Shown here: positions 27,601 through 42,600 of the stretch, in pieces | Layout: each line of letters begins with the position of its first letter | Numbering within the stretch: position 1 is the first letter of the stretch | DNA from: Eopsaltria australis | Lineage: Eukaryota > Chordata > Aves > Passeriformes > Petroicidae | Assembly (NCBI GenBank): GCA_034509425.1 | Contig: JAVTVJ010000040.1 | Location: 5,505,001-5,569,000 of the forward strand | Reading direction: 5' to 3' | DNA length: 64,000 bases | Notes under the pieces: model-generated | Told to the model about the DNA's origin: nothing | Seen by the model: the letters and a program-made list of their open reading frames with translations, nothing else | The model's database searches: none | Translations under genes and position numbers: made by a program

Positions 27601-30600
27601 TTCTCACTGAAATTATACAGGTTTGTATGAGTAAAATCTTATAATAGACCTCCAGTTCTACAGTTAAGGAGTGCAAACTTCAGTTAATCTGTCTTTTTAT
27701 ATACTAACATAAAAAAAATATTTTGGCACACTTTATAAACATTTTTCCTTCATACGGAGAACTAAGCCGTTGTGGTGATGCAGTTTACCTAAACATTTTG
27801 TCTGACGGTGCACATCTGAAGTAACCACATTAACAAATATCCTATTCCTTTTTTTAGCAATTCTAACTTTGAGAATAAAATGTCACAGAAACATCAACAT
27901 TTGGATTGGTATAAGCTTAGTTTTTCAAGAGATGTCGCTATATGCCTAGTTATACTTTCAGAGTTGCAGGATGTAAGGACAGTCGCTCCCTTGGGTGGGT
28001 GTTCATCCTTTGTCTTGAAGTTAAAATACTGTTACTTGTGTTAGTGTTGCTTGTTCACTTTCATGCTTATCAGGAAAGTGTACCTATGAAAGCAGGAAAA
28101 TTTTCCCACTAACAAAATAGTGTGAGTCCAGTTCTGTTTGTATTGATCTTTCTATTAATAGATGGACAAATTGCTGTCTTTGTTATATGTACATGCTTGT
28201 CTTATGTTGGTGACTCCCACAAACCATTTAAGAATCATGGATTTCTTGTTAATCTTTATAAAGGACTGTGTTTAATTGTTTAATGTGGATATTTGCTGTT
28301 CCATTGTAGAAGCCTTTTAAGTTTTCCTAGAAGATGATGTTAAAAATCTTCAGACTGTAAAAAATATTCATGTAATACTTTGCTCTCATTTTATCTAGTT
28401 ACTATAACTTGGATGATGTGAGCCATGACACTGTGAATAAGTACCTCTCAAGCCTTGTTGAGAAATCCCTGTTTGATTTGGAAGGCTCCTACTGTATTGC
28501 AGTTGGGGAGGTAAGATTAATCTGTGCCTTACAAGATTCTGTAGGATACACACTCCTAGAAGTTGTGAACAGCAAGATACACACTTCTGGATGTGACACG
28601 TTAGAGTTTGTCTGCAGAGCTCTTTGTAAGATTTACATTGAAAACTGTTGTGCCTAAATTATGATGCGAAATTGGTTTTGGTGTTCTCTCTTAAAAGTAG
28701 TCTGAACATGTTTCACAGTTATGTAGGAACACATTATACTGAACCTCTTGGGAGCTCTGTTTGGTTCTTCTTCTAACAGGATAATCGCAGCATTGAGCCC
28801 CTGACATACGGCCGTATTGCCTCCTATTACTATCTGAAGCATCCAACTATTGGGATGTTCAAGGATCAGCTGAAACCTGAAAGCAACGTTGAAGAATTGC
28901 TCTTAATTCTGACAGTAAGTGCTGATATTTTCTTAAAATATATTTTTTTTTACTCTTAAAAACACAAGTATATTAAAAAAATACACAAAATAAAGAAGAG
29001 CCTTTCTCCCCTGATTTATAATTTTTTTATTGTTTTGAGAAATGTACCTGAATAATTCTTGATGTTTCAAGTGTTTCATCTTATCAGTACATCAAAATTA
29101 CTTCAAACACTTCTTTCTCTTCTTATGTCCCTTTATAATATGCAGGATCTATACGAATCTGATATTTGTCTTTTCTAAGTTGAGTATAATACTAAAATGC
29201 CATAGGAATGACTGCTCACACTAAATCTGTAGCAGGACCATCACTTTGTCCTGGGACAGTCTGGAAAATACAGCAGCTTTATGAATTAAGGGAAACATAT
29301 GGAAAACACACCTCTTTCCTAAAATGTCTGCTTTTCCTTCTCCCAGCCACCTCCCAACCCTTGAGGTCATAACCTGCAATAACAGCATCTCCCACAGTTG
29401 GTCTAGAGGCTGTTTAACAGAGAAGTGCAATGCAAGGCCAAAGACACCGTGTATGAGGCACCGTGTTAGTATTACATTCTCACCATGAAAGAATCAGGTT
29501 TACTCCATTTGCCTTTTTAAGTACTTAAGTAGTTATAACCACAGATTTTCATTTTTCAAAATGGTGTAACTCTGCTTGAACAAACATATTTCAGAACAAG
29601 AAGTGCCTGAATATTATCCAGGAAATCTTATTTCTACCCCATACGATTATAGTCTCTGTTACATTATATACATTATACAAGTGTCCCAAATTCGTTAATA
29701 TTCTGATTTCTAAATGTTAGCTTCAAAATTTAAAATCCCATCTTACAGTATTTATGTGTGTTACTTTTATAGTCATTATTGTTTTGGCATGCTGCCAAAA
29801 CTTCTCTGAGGAGAAATACAAGAAGAATAGTTAAAATAGGGCTCTTCAACTGCTCACAACTCAACAAAACCTGATCAGCATTTTTTGACACTAGGAAAAC
29901 CACTTTTCTAGTACAGAGACTTTTCTTCCTGACAAATTTAAAGCACCTGCTGCAAACATTCGGAGTGTTACAGCTCAGAAATAAAGGCCACAGTAATTTT
30001 TTGTGATGGAAACTGTTAGACAGCCTAAATAGGGGAATTGCGATCGCTGACCCTGCAGTATCTGTTGTTCTGCTGTCAGAAAACATTGCAATTACATGAA
30101 ATGAAATTGTGTATTCAGCTGAATTCAAAATGGTAATCATCTGCAATACCTAGATATGCTGTATGTAAAATAACTGAAATTTTAAGAAGAAATACCCACA
30201 TGTGAACAGAAGTTAAATAACACAATGTTGAGTATTCAAGAAGAGAGATTTACTCCAGCTGCTGTCACTTTAAAATCTCCTCTCTAGTGAAAATTTTGTG
30301 CACCTAGAAATGTCAGGATATTCTTTTTTTCAGAGAAATTTGGGTAAGGAAAGTTTGAGAATATTAGCAGAGATGGCATTTCATAACACTGCCTTAGCTG
30401 TTGAGCAGGATATGGAAGAGGAATGATGGAAGAAGAACCTAGTGGTGCCTGTTTAAATTTGCATATTTGAACTGTGTTAATTGCAAAAAGCAACTGGCAA
30501 ATACTTCTGTTGTAGATGGAACTTATGACCCTAATGTTGGGTAGAGATTGTAAAATTTTAAGTTCATTAATCTTGCTTTAATTTTTTCTGATTTTTGTTT

Positions 30601-33600
30601 TCCTGAACATACAGTTTTGTAAGTTATTCATTTACAATCTTAAGAGGAATGAGACTAAAAATAAAATTGCTTAGGGTTCAAAATCTACCACATGTATCAG
30701 TTTTAAAGATGAAAAGGATATGCAAGTGCTGGATGCCATTAGAGCTGATAGTTTTTGCTTAGTTTTTATGTGGATGTTGTTTTTCATAATTACTAGTGGA
30801 ACTACTATTCTGTCTTGTTGAAGGTGTAAAATGAAAGGTTTTTTTCAAGCTGATGTAGTGTTGAAAAGAAATGCCATTTCAACAGTTATTGCCAAGGATT
30901 TTTCCCCCTAAACACTGCGCATTAATGAGTTTTATAATTACAGCAGTTGCTTCACACCTCTATTGTTAACCAATGACATTACATCTGCCTCACTCCACTG
31001 TTGCCCTCCTCCTTCTTATTGAAGCATTTAGCAGTTTTGGCAATAGGGAATTACATGGCATGGGGTAAGTAGTCTAATTAGGTATAAGTGAAAATCCTGA
31101 GGGAAAAGGATGTTTAAAAAGTAATTTGAAGAATCTCTTAATGATGCTGAAACTGAAAGCTGTAGCTATAGTACAAAAAGGCCTGTTACCATTACAAAAA
31201 TAATTATAATTGTAATTATTCTGCTGATCATTCAGTTTTAAAGTTTCAGATTTTGGACTATTTTTTAAGAATAACCATCCAAGCATTTCTCATGCAGTTG
31301 CAGGATTTCATAGATGTAACACTTATTATTTCTTAGAGTTTTACCTAAGCTTGCAAACCTTTAGACATTTACAAGTTTCTCATGTGTATGAGGAAGGCAG
31401 ACATTAACAATTTGGAGAAAAAAAATCCTGATTTTGATTTTTCAAATGGGATATATATACCAAATATATAAGTAACTTGGAGAGGAGCAGAAATTTCTTT
31501 AAAACAAAACCTGGAAAAAAGCAAGATTTTTCTCAAGAATTCAGGAATTTAGGATTGTATTAAGGAGTTTAAATCTGAGTTTCATTAAGGGATTTTAAGT
31601 TTCAGAATAATATTTTTGCATGCTGAATGGAAGTGTTCAAAATTCAGGATTGTTCACTGGTGTATTATCAAGGAATCTTTACAACTCACATGAAAAAGTA
31701 GTTGTGAGTCATCCAGTTTCTAGTGTGGGTAGATCTCTCAAAAAATTACATAATAGAAGGATTTGTTTCCACTTAGTGGAATACCACTTATAGTCTTCTC
31801 CAGTATCTGTTCTTTTCTCTGTTTTTATTATATCTTTTCATTTTTATCATCTGCCAGCATTTTACAAGATCAAATGAGGTTTTTTTCCCAGTCTGGTGTA
31901 GGAGTTAGAGTATTCATAACATGAACAGGAGCATAGCTCATGGGAACAGCCCAGCAGTCATGTTGGAAATATACGGTAATAAGTGTTTCAAATAGGTGGG
32001 CAACAATCCCCTCATCATTTCCCTGCTCTCAGTAAATCTGTGCTTGAGATGTTTGAGCTGTCTTGGGCGTGCAGTTAGCAGGTGGAACTTGAGATTCAGT
32101 TATTTTTGTCACTGGTTTGTGCTAGTGGACTGGTATTTTTTTCTGAGAGAAAATGTTTGATGTTTTTCCATAGAGCTTTCTTTAAAACTTTCCTAACCGT
32201 GCTCAGACAGTAGTAATCCAAATGAGCTTAATCACTGTTGAGTTATGGTGCTTCTTGCATTAAGTATTATTGATGAGAAAGTGTTCATGAATTATTACTG
32301 TCAGGCTGGATTTCCCTGAGGTGCCTAAAGACTTTTTCCTTTAATTCTGATAGTTAGGTGCAGAGATTAAAATAGAGGTCTAGGTAAAAAACAATGATAG
32401 GGTACTTTAGGGTATTTCTTGTAGTTTTCTGCACAAATGTTTTTAAAATCAAATAGTGATTTGTTGTACCTTGAGGAAAGAAAGTCTGTCTTTCTGATTG
32501 ATCAGGGCTGTGATGCCTAGATCCACTAGTTTCATGACTGTTGGTGATTTTTAACTTGTCTTGTTATCTGGTTAATATTCCTATTTACAGAGCAAACAAT
32601 TTGTTATACCTGTCCATACCAGACAGTGAGGGGGAGAACATCATTACCATCTTTCATCCCTTGTTTTACCTGCATGTTGTCCCTGATTTCTTTTTTATAA
32701 TTCTGCCTACAGAAGAGAACTGATTGGTTTTCATGTGCCCACTGCTGTCTTTCATGTAAACTGTTTATAAGAGAGAGGGTTTTTTTTCTTAGAAAAGGGA
32801 GCTTAGAGAGAGAACATGGTATTTTTGTTATAGTGGGGCACATGTTTCTGTCTTTCTGTCATACAAACATGAACATAGAAGTTTGGTATCTTCTCTGTAT
32901 TTCTTTCTGAAAATTGCTATAGTGACTGGCTTGTATTAGACTAAGTAATTTGGAACTCAGAAGAAAATCTGTTATTGTTGGAGTCACAGACTTGGAAGGT
33001 AAAAGGAGAAGGTTCCTGAAACAGGTACTCTCCATTCAAGATACATAGATAGCAAATGTGTAGAGTTATTAATGCATGTCTTTCATTACCTGTCTTTCTT
33101 ATCTGTCCTTCATTATCTGGTAGGTATTTGTACTATGAGAATCTAGATAACTCAATTAACCTGTAGCTTTATTTTCTTTTCATCATTGTTGGCAATTCCT
33201 GTTCTAACCAGGGAAATACGCAATTCTTTGTGAGGATTTACACTCTCCGTCTAAAATAATTTTATTTCTGTGTCAGGATTCTGTTGCTGATTTGGTCTCC
33301 CATGAAGGGACCTCAAAGGTTTTTGACTCAGTGATAAACCATCCTTTTAACAGGTCTCTAGTTAAACACCAGGGAAGGAGGAATTACTGGCATACAAAAA
33401 TACTGTCAATAAAAGAAGCTAATGTGATCTGTTTCCTGTAATATTTTCCCTGCAAGCCATGGCAGAAACATTGCTTTTAGGAATCTTTAAGATATTATAT
33501 AAAACTGGGTTTCTGTTCTTTAGTCTTTCAGAAAAAAATCAGATCGCTCTTCCTAAGTCACTCAGTGTTTACAGTTAGTGTAAAATTACATTTGCATTTA

Positions 33601-36600
33601 ATTTAGAAGAAAATAAAGTGCTACTATGAGTTTCTTCCAGGCATAAAAGCACAGCAAAACTATATTCATTAAGTTTCTCTTTCTGAATATGCCATTTCAG
33701 TGTCAAGAATAGAGGTATTTTATAATGTAAAATTTGTATCAGGTGGAAAGCAATTTGTTACATGCTAGCCCTTAAAGAACTTCTATGTCTGATTTCATAT
33801 CTATGGCACACTCAACAATATGAACATCAGTGCTGTGGCCATTATTCATATTTTAGTAATAGAAGGAATATTTTTGTGTATTTTTAACAGAAGAAAACTG
33901 TTACCTCTTACAATTAAATCTTTTCTTTACAATAAATCCCTACCAAGGACTGTTCAGTGCATGAATTTCATCCTAAACATAGGCATTTCCAGCATAATTT
34001 ACTTAATTTTTGTGTAGTCCGTATTCTCTGGATTTTAACATGTTAAAACATTTGTGCTTCAGTTCCCAGTTGAATCATCTAGATTGTATGACAGTGTGTT
34101 TAATATTTTAAATTTAAAAACGATGTTGGGGTTCATGAAAATTAAACAAAATGCTACAGTGAATTTCAATAGCATCCAAATTTCATCATCTATATCCAGT
34201 ATATTCAAAAATATCCTGCACTTAGCAGAAAAAGTACTTACATGGATGCTCACACGTTCAATTAGTTCTTGATTTTTCTCTAGTCCCAGTAGATGGAGCA
34301 GTTTTTAATGTTGCTGTAGTACTTGAATTTAGTAATTTTTTTCTAACATCATGGCACAACTGTTTCCTGGTCTTCTTTTTCCAAATGGTTGTTTGAGTTT
34401 TGGTTTGAAAGCATAATATGCTGGCTGCTTTTCCAGGAAAGCACAGTCCATTAGTAAATCAAGGTAACAATGCCCACCAGTGACAGCTAACTCAACATGG
34501 TATAAGTCTTCCATTTTTATGGCATCAATAAGAAAGAATTACAGTCAAAACCAGAAAATAGAAATCCTTCCCATCTCCAATATGCATGACTTTATAACCT
34601 CCAATTTACAGGTGTCCTTTTTTCTCTATCCAATCTTCTTATTTAATTTCTGTCATTATATGCCAGTTAAAAACAAACAAACAAAAAAACCCCTAATGGA
34701 TCAATACTCACAAAAGTTAAATTAAAACCTCTTTTTCAGTGGTAACTAAAAGTTTCTGTCATACATTTCCCATGACAAAGGCCATAAAACAACTGTTGTC
34801 TTGGATATACTGTAGGGGGATTTTTAGGATTTTTTATTTGCTTTGATTGCAGTGCAACATTCAAGGGAAAAACTTTTGAAAGTGTATATAGCTGTGCTAG
34901 TATAAAGCAGTAGCCTCAGACTATATCCCCATTTCAAACACCTGCTTTAGTAACTGTTTCTGTCAGAAAAATGAGGAAATAAATTTCTTTAAAAGTATGC
35001 AGTTATAGTAGTAAAACACTCATGTATACCAATGGAAAGTATTCTGAGAGCCAGGTAGACAGAAAGTACTGTCCTGGTCTGGTACTTGCAAAGGTGAACA
35101 TTGGCTGCCATCTGTGGCAAATCAGTCTTTGCCCATGGTAGAAGCATGTTCTGTGATAGCAAGCTTGGTTTAACTGGCTGCTCAAGGCTACAGGCAATTC
35201 AACCATGAACCATTTATTTATTTGTCTGTTTGTTTTAGCACAAACACCTTTTACTTACCACTTGGCAGTTAGAGCTGTAGCCACCGGCACGCAAGATTCA
35301 AATTATGCATAGTTGTGTACATGCAGCCACTGCTTGGCAAAGTATTCATACAGGAAATAAAATGGCTTTTTTCAGCAGTCGTGTCATATGGCTGTATATT
35401 TTCAAAAATACAGTATATTTCTTGAAATAATGTTTCTGTTTGTTGAAGCAGAACTGAAGTTCTCAACAGCGTCTTTATTATGGTAAAGCTGAATGTTTTA
35501 TAATCTGCAAGGCTGCTTTGATAAATGGCTGTGTATTCTCTTGTCCCAAATGCTCCAGCAGGAAGTCTTACAACCTCAGTTTTTCTTTAGCAAGTCAGTT
35601 CAAGTTCTACCTGCTTTCTTCCTCCCAATTTGTAATTGAAGCAGGATAAGCAAATTTAGGCATTCTGCACCCTGCAGTTCTTTTGTCTTCACTGGCTTCT
35701 AGAAAATGCCTTTGCCTTTGACAGATTTATACAATTGTACTATAAGTTATGACAGTTAACAATCATATTGATGAATTTGTTTTCATAGAATACAGTTCAC
35801 CTAGTGACACCGACTGGCCATACAGAGTGTTGTTTAAAGGCACAAAAATACTCTGTCAGCATAGATGTTACTTGTAAAACTGTTAAGAAAGAGGATGACT
35901 TATTGTAGCTTGTTCTCTGGTTGGAGCAGAAACTTCAGGATAAGGATTGGTTTGGCTGAAATAATTACATCATACAAGTTTGATATCCAGCATATATTGC
36001 TCTGTTAGCATAGTAGTTAAAAAAAAAAAAGAACATAAGAGGATTACTGATCAGTCATTAATGAAGTATTTTACACTTGTATTTTCCTATTTACATTTAG
36101 ATTCTTTCTTTGTCTCATTTTCTTTTTTTTTCTCCTGATGGGGCCTGTCTAGCTTCAGAAATTGAATTTTACTTTAAATGTTGATGTTATGTATTATCAG
36201 AGATGAACTTCTAAGAAATCAGCCTTTCCTATTATTTGCCCAATATTTACAAGATGTTTTATTTCACAGCTATTTAGATATGCTGCCTGTAATATTAGAA
36301 GCAATTGCAGAGGGATTTTTGCTACCAAAAGGCCTTTACATTTGAAAAAGTTTGAAAGCATTTGAAAAAAAGTTGTATATACGTTTGGAAATTTAATAGG
36401 AAATTTAATACAATAGGAACATTGATTTTAGTGAACAGTTGCAGATTTTCTTCACTTCTGCAGCTTAATAAATGTAAGCCAGGGATCAAGCAAAGTATTA
36501 GAATTAATGTATGGGAAAACTGTCAAATTATGCACTTTTATAACTACTTTTTTCTGGGGTAAAGCTTAAATTCAGCTTTCCTTAATTTATAGTAGGCCAT

Positions 36601-39600
36601 TTTTCTCATTCCATGGAAGAGTCAAATCAGACATCACCAATTTGATTGGGTTGCCCACATTCTATCTTCCACTTCCACCGCCTTTCCTTTCTGTGTTCTA
36701 GTGGAGAAGAGTAGCAAGCCAGCAGAGGTTATTCAAACCACTCATTTTCAGAAAGAGAAAATATCTCAAGTCTATTCCTCTCACCTTATGGGGTGAGAAA
36801 ATGGCTGAAATCCCTCTCACAACTGGCCTCTTAAATGTTTCTTCTGGCAGGATGTCACCATGCTCGTTTACAAAATGGGTGTAAACATGTCTCTTGACAA
36901 AAGATTTTTAGTCAACTGATGCACACAGTATAAAGAAATTTTATCTTAAACATATTAAATCATTGAATGCACAGTATTTTGTAGGTTAAGGAGATTAATT
37001 TCTACTGGTTTATCATCTCCTTAAGGCAACAAGCAGTTGTAAACAATATGAGGTATAGATAATAGATTTTTTCTTTTGTATATGATTGTCTTAATATTTA
37101 CTATATGCAGTCATATAAGATGCTAATTTTTAATACTTCTTTAGCTGTAAGAATGCATGTTTGCTTTCTCTTGATTCACACAGAACAGATGGATGCTTGA
37201 CTGCCTGCTAATCCACAGCTGGAATGGTTTCAGCGGTTTCCACGTTGCTGGGTTAGAGTGGCTTTTCTAGTGGACTGAGAGGGCAGCAAGAGAGGGATAT
37301 CATTATTCATCAGTATCCCAGTGGGATCGCTGCCAGCAGAGATTAATTTTTTCTGTTATGCTTGTAAAACAAGCTCAGGTGGAGTCTCTAATCCTCAGGG
37401 CACGGGTGGCAGATCAAGGAAGATGCTACAAAGCTAGTTAATTTTCAGATTCTAGGGGAAACAGAAGCTCTGTTAGATGTATAAATACATGATTGCAAAT
37501 TTAAGTAGCTCAAATCCAAATGGGATCTTCCTAGACATCTGGTCCTGAAAATCTCTGTTTTCTTTGTCTTTTAAAAGAAGTTCTTAAAACTTTATGCCAG
37601 AGGCAAAATATCTTCAAGTCTCTTAATCATCAGTTACCATTCCTTTTTTTTTTTTTTTTTTTTTTAATACAGATCTTACAGTGTGCTTTAGATGAATGCC
37701 TTTATTTACATATAGGAAGGACATGGTATATGTCTGTGTAGGAACACTGAGTTTACAGTGTTCTTAAAAATTTGTGTGCAGTGACAATCACCAAGAAAAA
37801 TTACCATTTGCCACTGAAAAAGGGCTGGACTTGCCTTAATAATGCATGGTACAACCTATTTTGGTAATGGCATGTTCTGTTAAGGTCCATTGTGGAACCA
37901 GGGCATTTTTGCTATGTTATTCTTTGTATTAGACTTGTCATTTGTAACAGCAATGTTGAAAGAACTCAAATCAAGCATCCCAAAACACTCACAAGTTGTC
38001 TATTTGTGTAATAGACATCACATATTTTTTCTTTACTGGCTTTTTTGTTTCCTCAGTAATTACCCTTCTTTCTCACCCTTGTAATTACCAGTGTCTCCCA
38101 TCCATGTATTTCCTTGTAGCTCTTGAGTTGTTCGAAACATTGGGTCAGATTTTCAGCAATGTTAATCCACATCGTTACACTGAAATGAATGGAGATGTGC
38201 CAGTTTTTATCAGCAGGGAACTACCCTTATTCAAATTTACTTGCAACAGCTGTCATTTCCTCTTAGAGTTGTGTTTTTTTATTATTATATTAAACTATTT
38301 TAATTTAAAAGTGCTCAGAGTGAGACTAGTAGCATTGGCTTGCTGAAAAGGCATTGTGCATGTAGGCACCTTCCAAGTTTCCCATATACTTCTGCCAGTT
38401 TGTATTGTTCTTCTGTTATTCTGGGCTTGAGCCTCTCTTGAACACAGGCTGCTACTCATTTCACCACATGATGACAGGTATTCACGCCTGTGAACTTTTT
38501 ATTCCCTTTTGTCTCCGGTCACATAGTAGTCTAGATCCGGAATTTAATCCAGTACAAAAATGCAGCAGTGTTCATTTGTGGCTCCCCACTAGGGGACCTG
38601 CCACAGGTCAGCAGATTTGAAATCTGGTTTTCAGCACACAGAGCTTTTCCAGCTTGCCATTAACATATACAGTACGTACGGGCCCCATTTCCCATAAAGA
38701 ATTAGTAGTGCTTACTCCTGTCTCCATGCAGAGTAGCATTAACTTAATGCAGAGATCTGTTAACTTCTTCCCTGGGTCTGGGCTCTGCACTGAAAGATCC
38801 CAATGGAGGATCAAAGCCAAAGATGGAAAATGACTGATCGCTTTCCCGGGGAAAGCTGTGTGCCAAGATTTGCTATTCCAGTTTTTATTGCTATCATCAT
38901 CTCAATCAGTGGTTGGGCCCGCTGATTCAGCCAAGCTCAATTTCAAAATGTGAACAGACGTCCAAATGGAACTGAAGTAGAGTTCTCATGACAATGAGAC
39001 TTTTGAATGTGTACTCACAGAGATTTTCCCAGATTCATGTTAGCTGATTACTGAGTTCATGCACTGAAAAGCTTTTCTGTAGTAGTGCAATACAATTTGT
39101 TTCAGTACGGCCAAAACCAGTCAGTTTTAAATATTTTCTATAATATGACTTGAGATTACAGTGAAAGTAAGCTGTGGGTCACTGCCCCATCTAGGTTTTA
39201 AGATTTAAAAAATGGAGTGATGTTAGCATATTCAAAATGTGCAGGTTCAAAGCATTCTCATGAGAAGTAATCAGAAAAGTCTGGCATTTTGGAGAGGCAA
39301 AAACTCTAATATACCATTTGCAGCAATAAAATTTAGTAATTCTCTCACATTATGAAAATTCACTTTATAAATGGAATTTGGACCATTCCATTTATATTTA
39401 TTTGCCGTGGTCAAAGTATCTTATTCTAGGTGAATAATGTGTATTCAGTACCAGACATTTGCTCTTCTTTTTGTCCTAATTTAGTCTTCTTTTGCATTTA
39501 TTTTTTCGTAAACTGTGCAAGTATTACAGGCCTGCTTATAAGCAATAATTTAACTTAGAAACCTAAGAGAGAACTAAAGCCCCATCTATGAAAGTTGCAC

Positions 39601-42600
39601 AGGCTTAATACTATGAAAGTACCTATACAATCAGAGAAAATATATTTTTAGAACTGATTTTATTTGGACTGGCCGAAAAAAGTAGCACTGAATTATGGCT
39701 GTGATCATAACCTTTATGAAATATGGATTGTGAGAGGTAGGACTTAAAATCATTAATTCATTCCTTGTAGTAATGTTTTAGTAAAGTATGTAACTTAAAT
39801 AGGAAAATTTCCTGAAGTAGAATGGTTGTATATTTTTTAACATTTAGAAAGACAATTACTGTGATTGTGTTATCTATTACTGCATCTTCCCCTACACTGA
39901 TACTCAGCTTCTCTAATATGCTTAGGAAACTAGAAGGAAAAAAAGAAAAATCAACTTTCAAGTTAGTATAGAAGTCCTAAGAACTTCTTTCCCATGTTAA
40001 ATCATAGTTACTTCATAATAATAATAATAATAATCCTCCCTCTCCTGTATTCTAGTATGCTTGCATATTCTTTTATCAGCTCCATGCTGAGGCAGAGGTC
40101 TGTAATTTAACTTTGTAGTTTAGAAGTTCCCAGATCTGCCATGTCACTCTCTGCTACTGGTAGCTAATATTGCTGACCTCCTATTGCTCTGTGAGCAGTG
40201 GCAAAGGTCTTTTAGACTCCTGACCCCTGGTCATCAGGAATGTCATCAGTAGTTTGTAGTTTGGATGTTTTAAGTAAGAGGTGAACTTGTGAAATCTAAA
40301 CCCTTTAGGGTGTTTTTAAGTGATCACTCAACTGTTTCATTGCCCTAGGTTTACTTTTTATGATGTCTGTAATTGTAAAATCTGTGGTGTTTATCATACA
40401 CAGCTATTTAAAAGCAAAAATCAAACACTTGTCTACTTAAAGCTAAAAGTCTGAGAATACAATTACTATATTGACATATTAATATATTAATTAAGAATTA
40501 ATTTCTCTGATCATCAATGTAAGAACTTTATAAGAATTGTAAGAACTTTCTTACTATGTTATTTCCATGGTGGAAATGTGCCCAATTTTAAATCCTGAAT
40601 GATAGTTACAAATTAATGTTTAAAACATAATAGATTTGCGTAATTGCAGGTTGATAGGTTTTACAACTTTCTCTCTTCAACTTCTCATGTCCAACTGGAA
40701 ATTTCCAGTGTTTGCTCTGGTGAGTCTTAAATCTAGAGACAGAGCCCAGGGTAGCCCAGTCTTGATGTTTGCTCTTACCCAGTTAATTGGGTTAATGTTA
40801 CACTTTGAATTTATACTTCTTTTTTTTTTTTTTTTTTAATATATATCTATTATCTCTAAAAGTGCATTAAGCACTAATTAGATAATAAATAAAAAAAGTT
40901 TCTATTTGTTTTAGAAGATACTGAGCAGGTCTTTTTCCTCGGACAGTGCTGTCCATTATATGCATCTGTTTCCCTCCTGTCATTTTTCCAGAAGTAGAGG
41001 GTGATGAGTGGTCTGATGGGGTGTTAAAAAAGTGACTGGAACATTTTCCTATAACCTAAACTGGAGTGGAGGGTTAGGGCACAGAGAGTCCCCAGTGCCA
41101 GAGAGGGACCCCCCTTTCCACGGCCAGGGACAGCTGCTGCCTGGAGGCTGTGGCTCTGACTCCTCAGTGTCCTGTGGCTCAGGGCAGGCACAGGGCTCTG
41201 CTTTCTGCCTTTCCTCCCTGACAGCCACCAAGCCTGGAAAGAAGGCATGGGAAGGACCTCAAGGGGAAGGAGCTGCACTGCAGGATTGGCTCTAATGTGC
41301 TGGATGCTATTCAATGGCCCTGCCACATACATATGCAGTTGATGGAGAGCTGTTGTACAGTATATGAAGACAGGGAGCTTATTTGTAAACATGGTGAATG
41401 ACAGTATCATGTAGCAAATATATTTTAATCTATTAAAAGTGTTGTTGTCTTCTTTTGAACCAAGTTAGCCATTTTTTTAGACCTCTACAAAACCTCAGCC
41501 TGCTCTGTGGTTTAACAGAGCCTGCCAGGCTGCCCTGAAAATCTGGAGTTCTTCTTCTGCAAAGTTTGTCTTAAAAGTCTATTTTTACATGTGCAAAACA
41601 GAGTGAACTGGTAGAAATGATTTTTTTTTTCCCTTTTAGTCGATAATATGAATTTTGAAAACACGTGTCATGTTTGTCCTTAAAACTTACAACTAGTAAC
41701 ATATGTTTGTAAGTGTCTTTTAACTGGAATATTGTCCTAAACCTTTTATATCTAAGAGTAAAAAAACACCCAAACATTTGGAAGTTTAAATTATGTCTTA
41801 TAACATTGAGACCAAAACCCATACATTTATAGGCTACCAATAAATTCCTTAAAATAGGAGTTTATAATGGAATTACTAACAAAGATAAACTTTTCAGAGC
41901 AGTAATTCTAGCAAGTACTTCTCCAATTCTGTTTCTCAACCAACTTTACTTTTTGGTATGTACTGAAAAACCACTTTTAAGTTAGTGTGTCGTTTTTTTC
42001 GGATTTTTCCCCTCTTTTTTAAAGTACATTTCCTCACCTTTATTCGTTTTCTGAATATAAATGTAAGCTTGATTATCTTCTAGCTGCCTGTCAGGATATA
42101 TCTGTGTAAACGTCATGTCTTTCCTTATAAATCAAACTCACACTCCAAAATGTGACAATAAAATACGCTATAGATTTGTTAGTTATTTTAAATAATTTTC
42201 AGAGTGTATATTTGTGTTCTTCTTTTGTCACATAATATGGTCTTTTTCTCTCAGGAAAATCATGGGCAAAGGAAGATTAGCTTGGGAGCTTTAGTTAGCC
42301 TTTTTTTTTTAAATTTTCCTTATGATATAGGTAACGATCAAATGAGATTTCTGTCTGCACATGAGTGGATATATATATGTGTATATATGAAAAATAGAAA
42401 TAATTCCAAATGGTTTTAAGTACAGAAGCTCAAGTATTCCCAAAGAAAAATTTAGAATTTGTGAATCTTTTATAAGACAGAAGTTACCTAGCTACTCACA
42501 AACTGTCGGTCCTTGTTATTTCTTGATTTTGACAATGCTTCTTTTTTCTATCCTATATTAGGGGTAAGTAGGTATCACCTAAATGAGGACAAGTGCAGGT

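Noticed and set aside
29730..30146. 138-codon open frame on the minus strand
   Set aside because: No family similarity, mixed composition, no promoter or splice context. Consistent with chance in an 18 kb intron.
37644..37685. T22 tract plus AATACAG as the acceptor of an extra exon
   Set aside because: ASCC3 coding sequence is continuous from exon 10 to exon 11, and what follows has no family similarity or supported donor.
41024..41410. 128-codon minus-strand open frame across the GC-rich patch
   Set aside because: Stops are rare in GC-rich DNA on both strands, overlapping frames are open too, and no known protein is recognised. The patch itself is reported instead.
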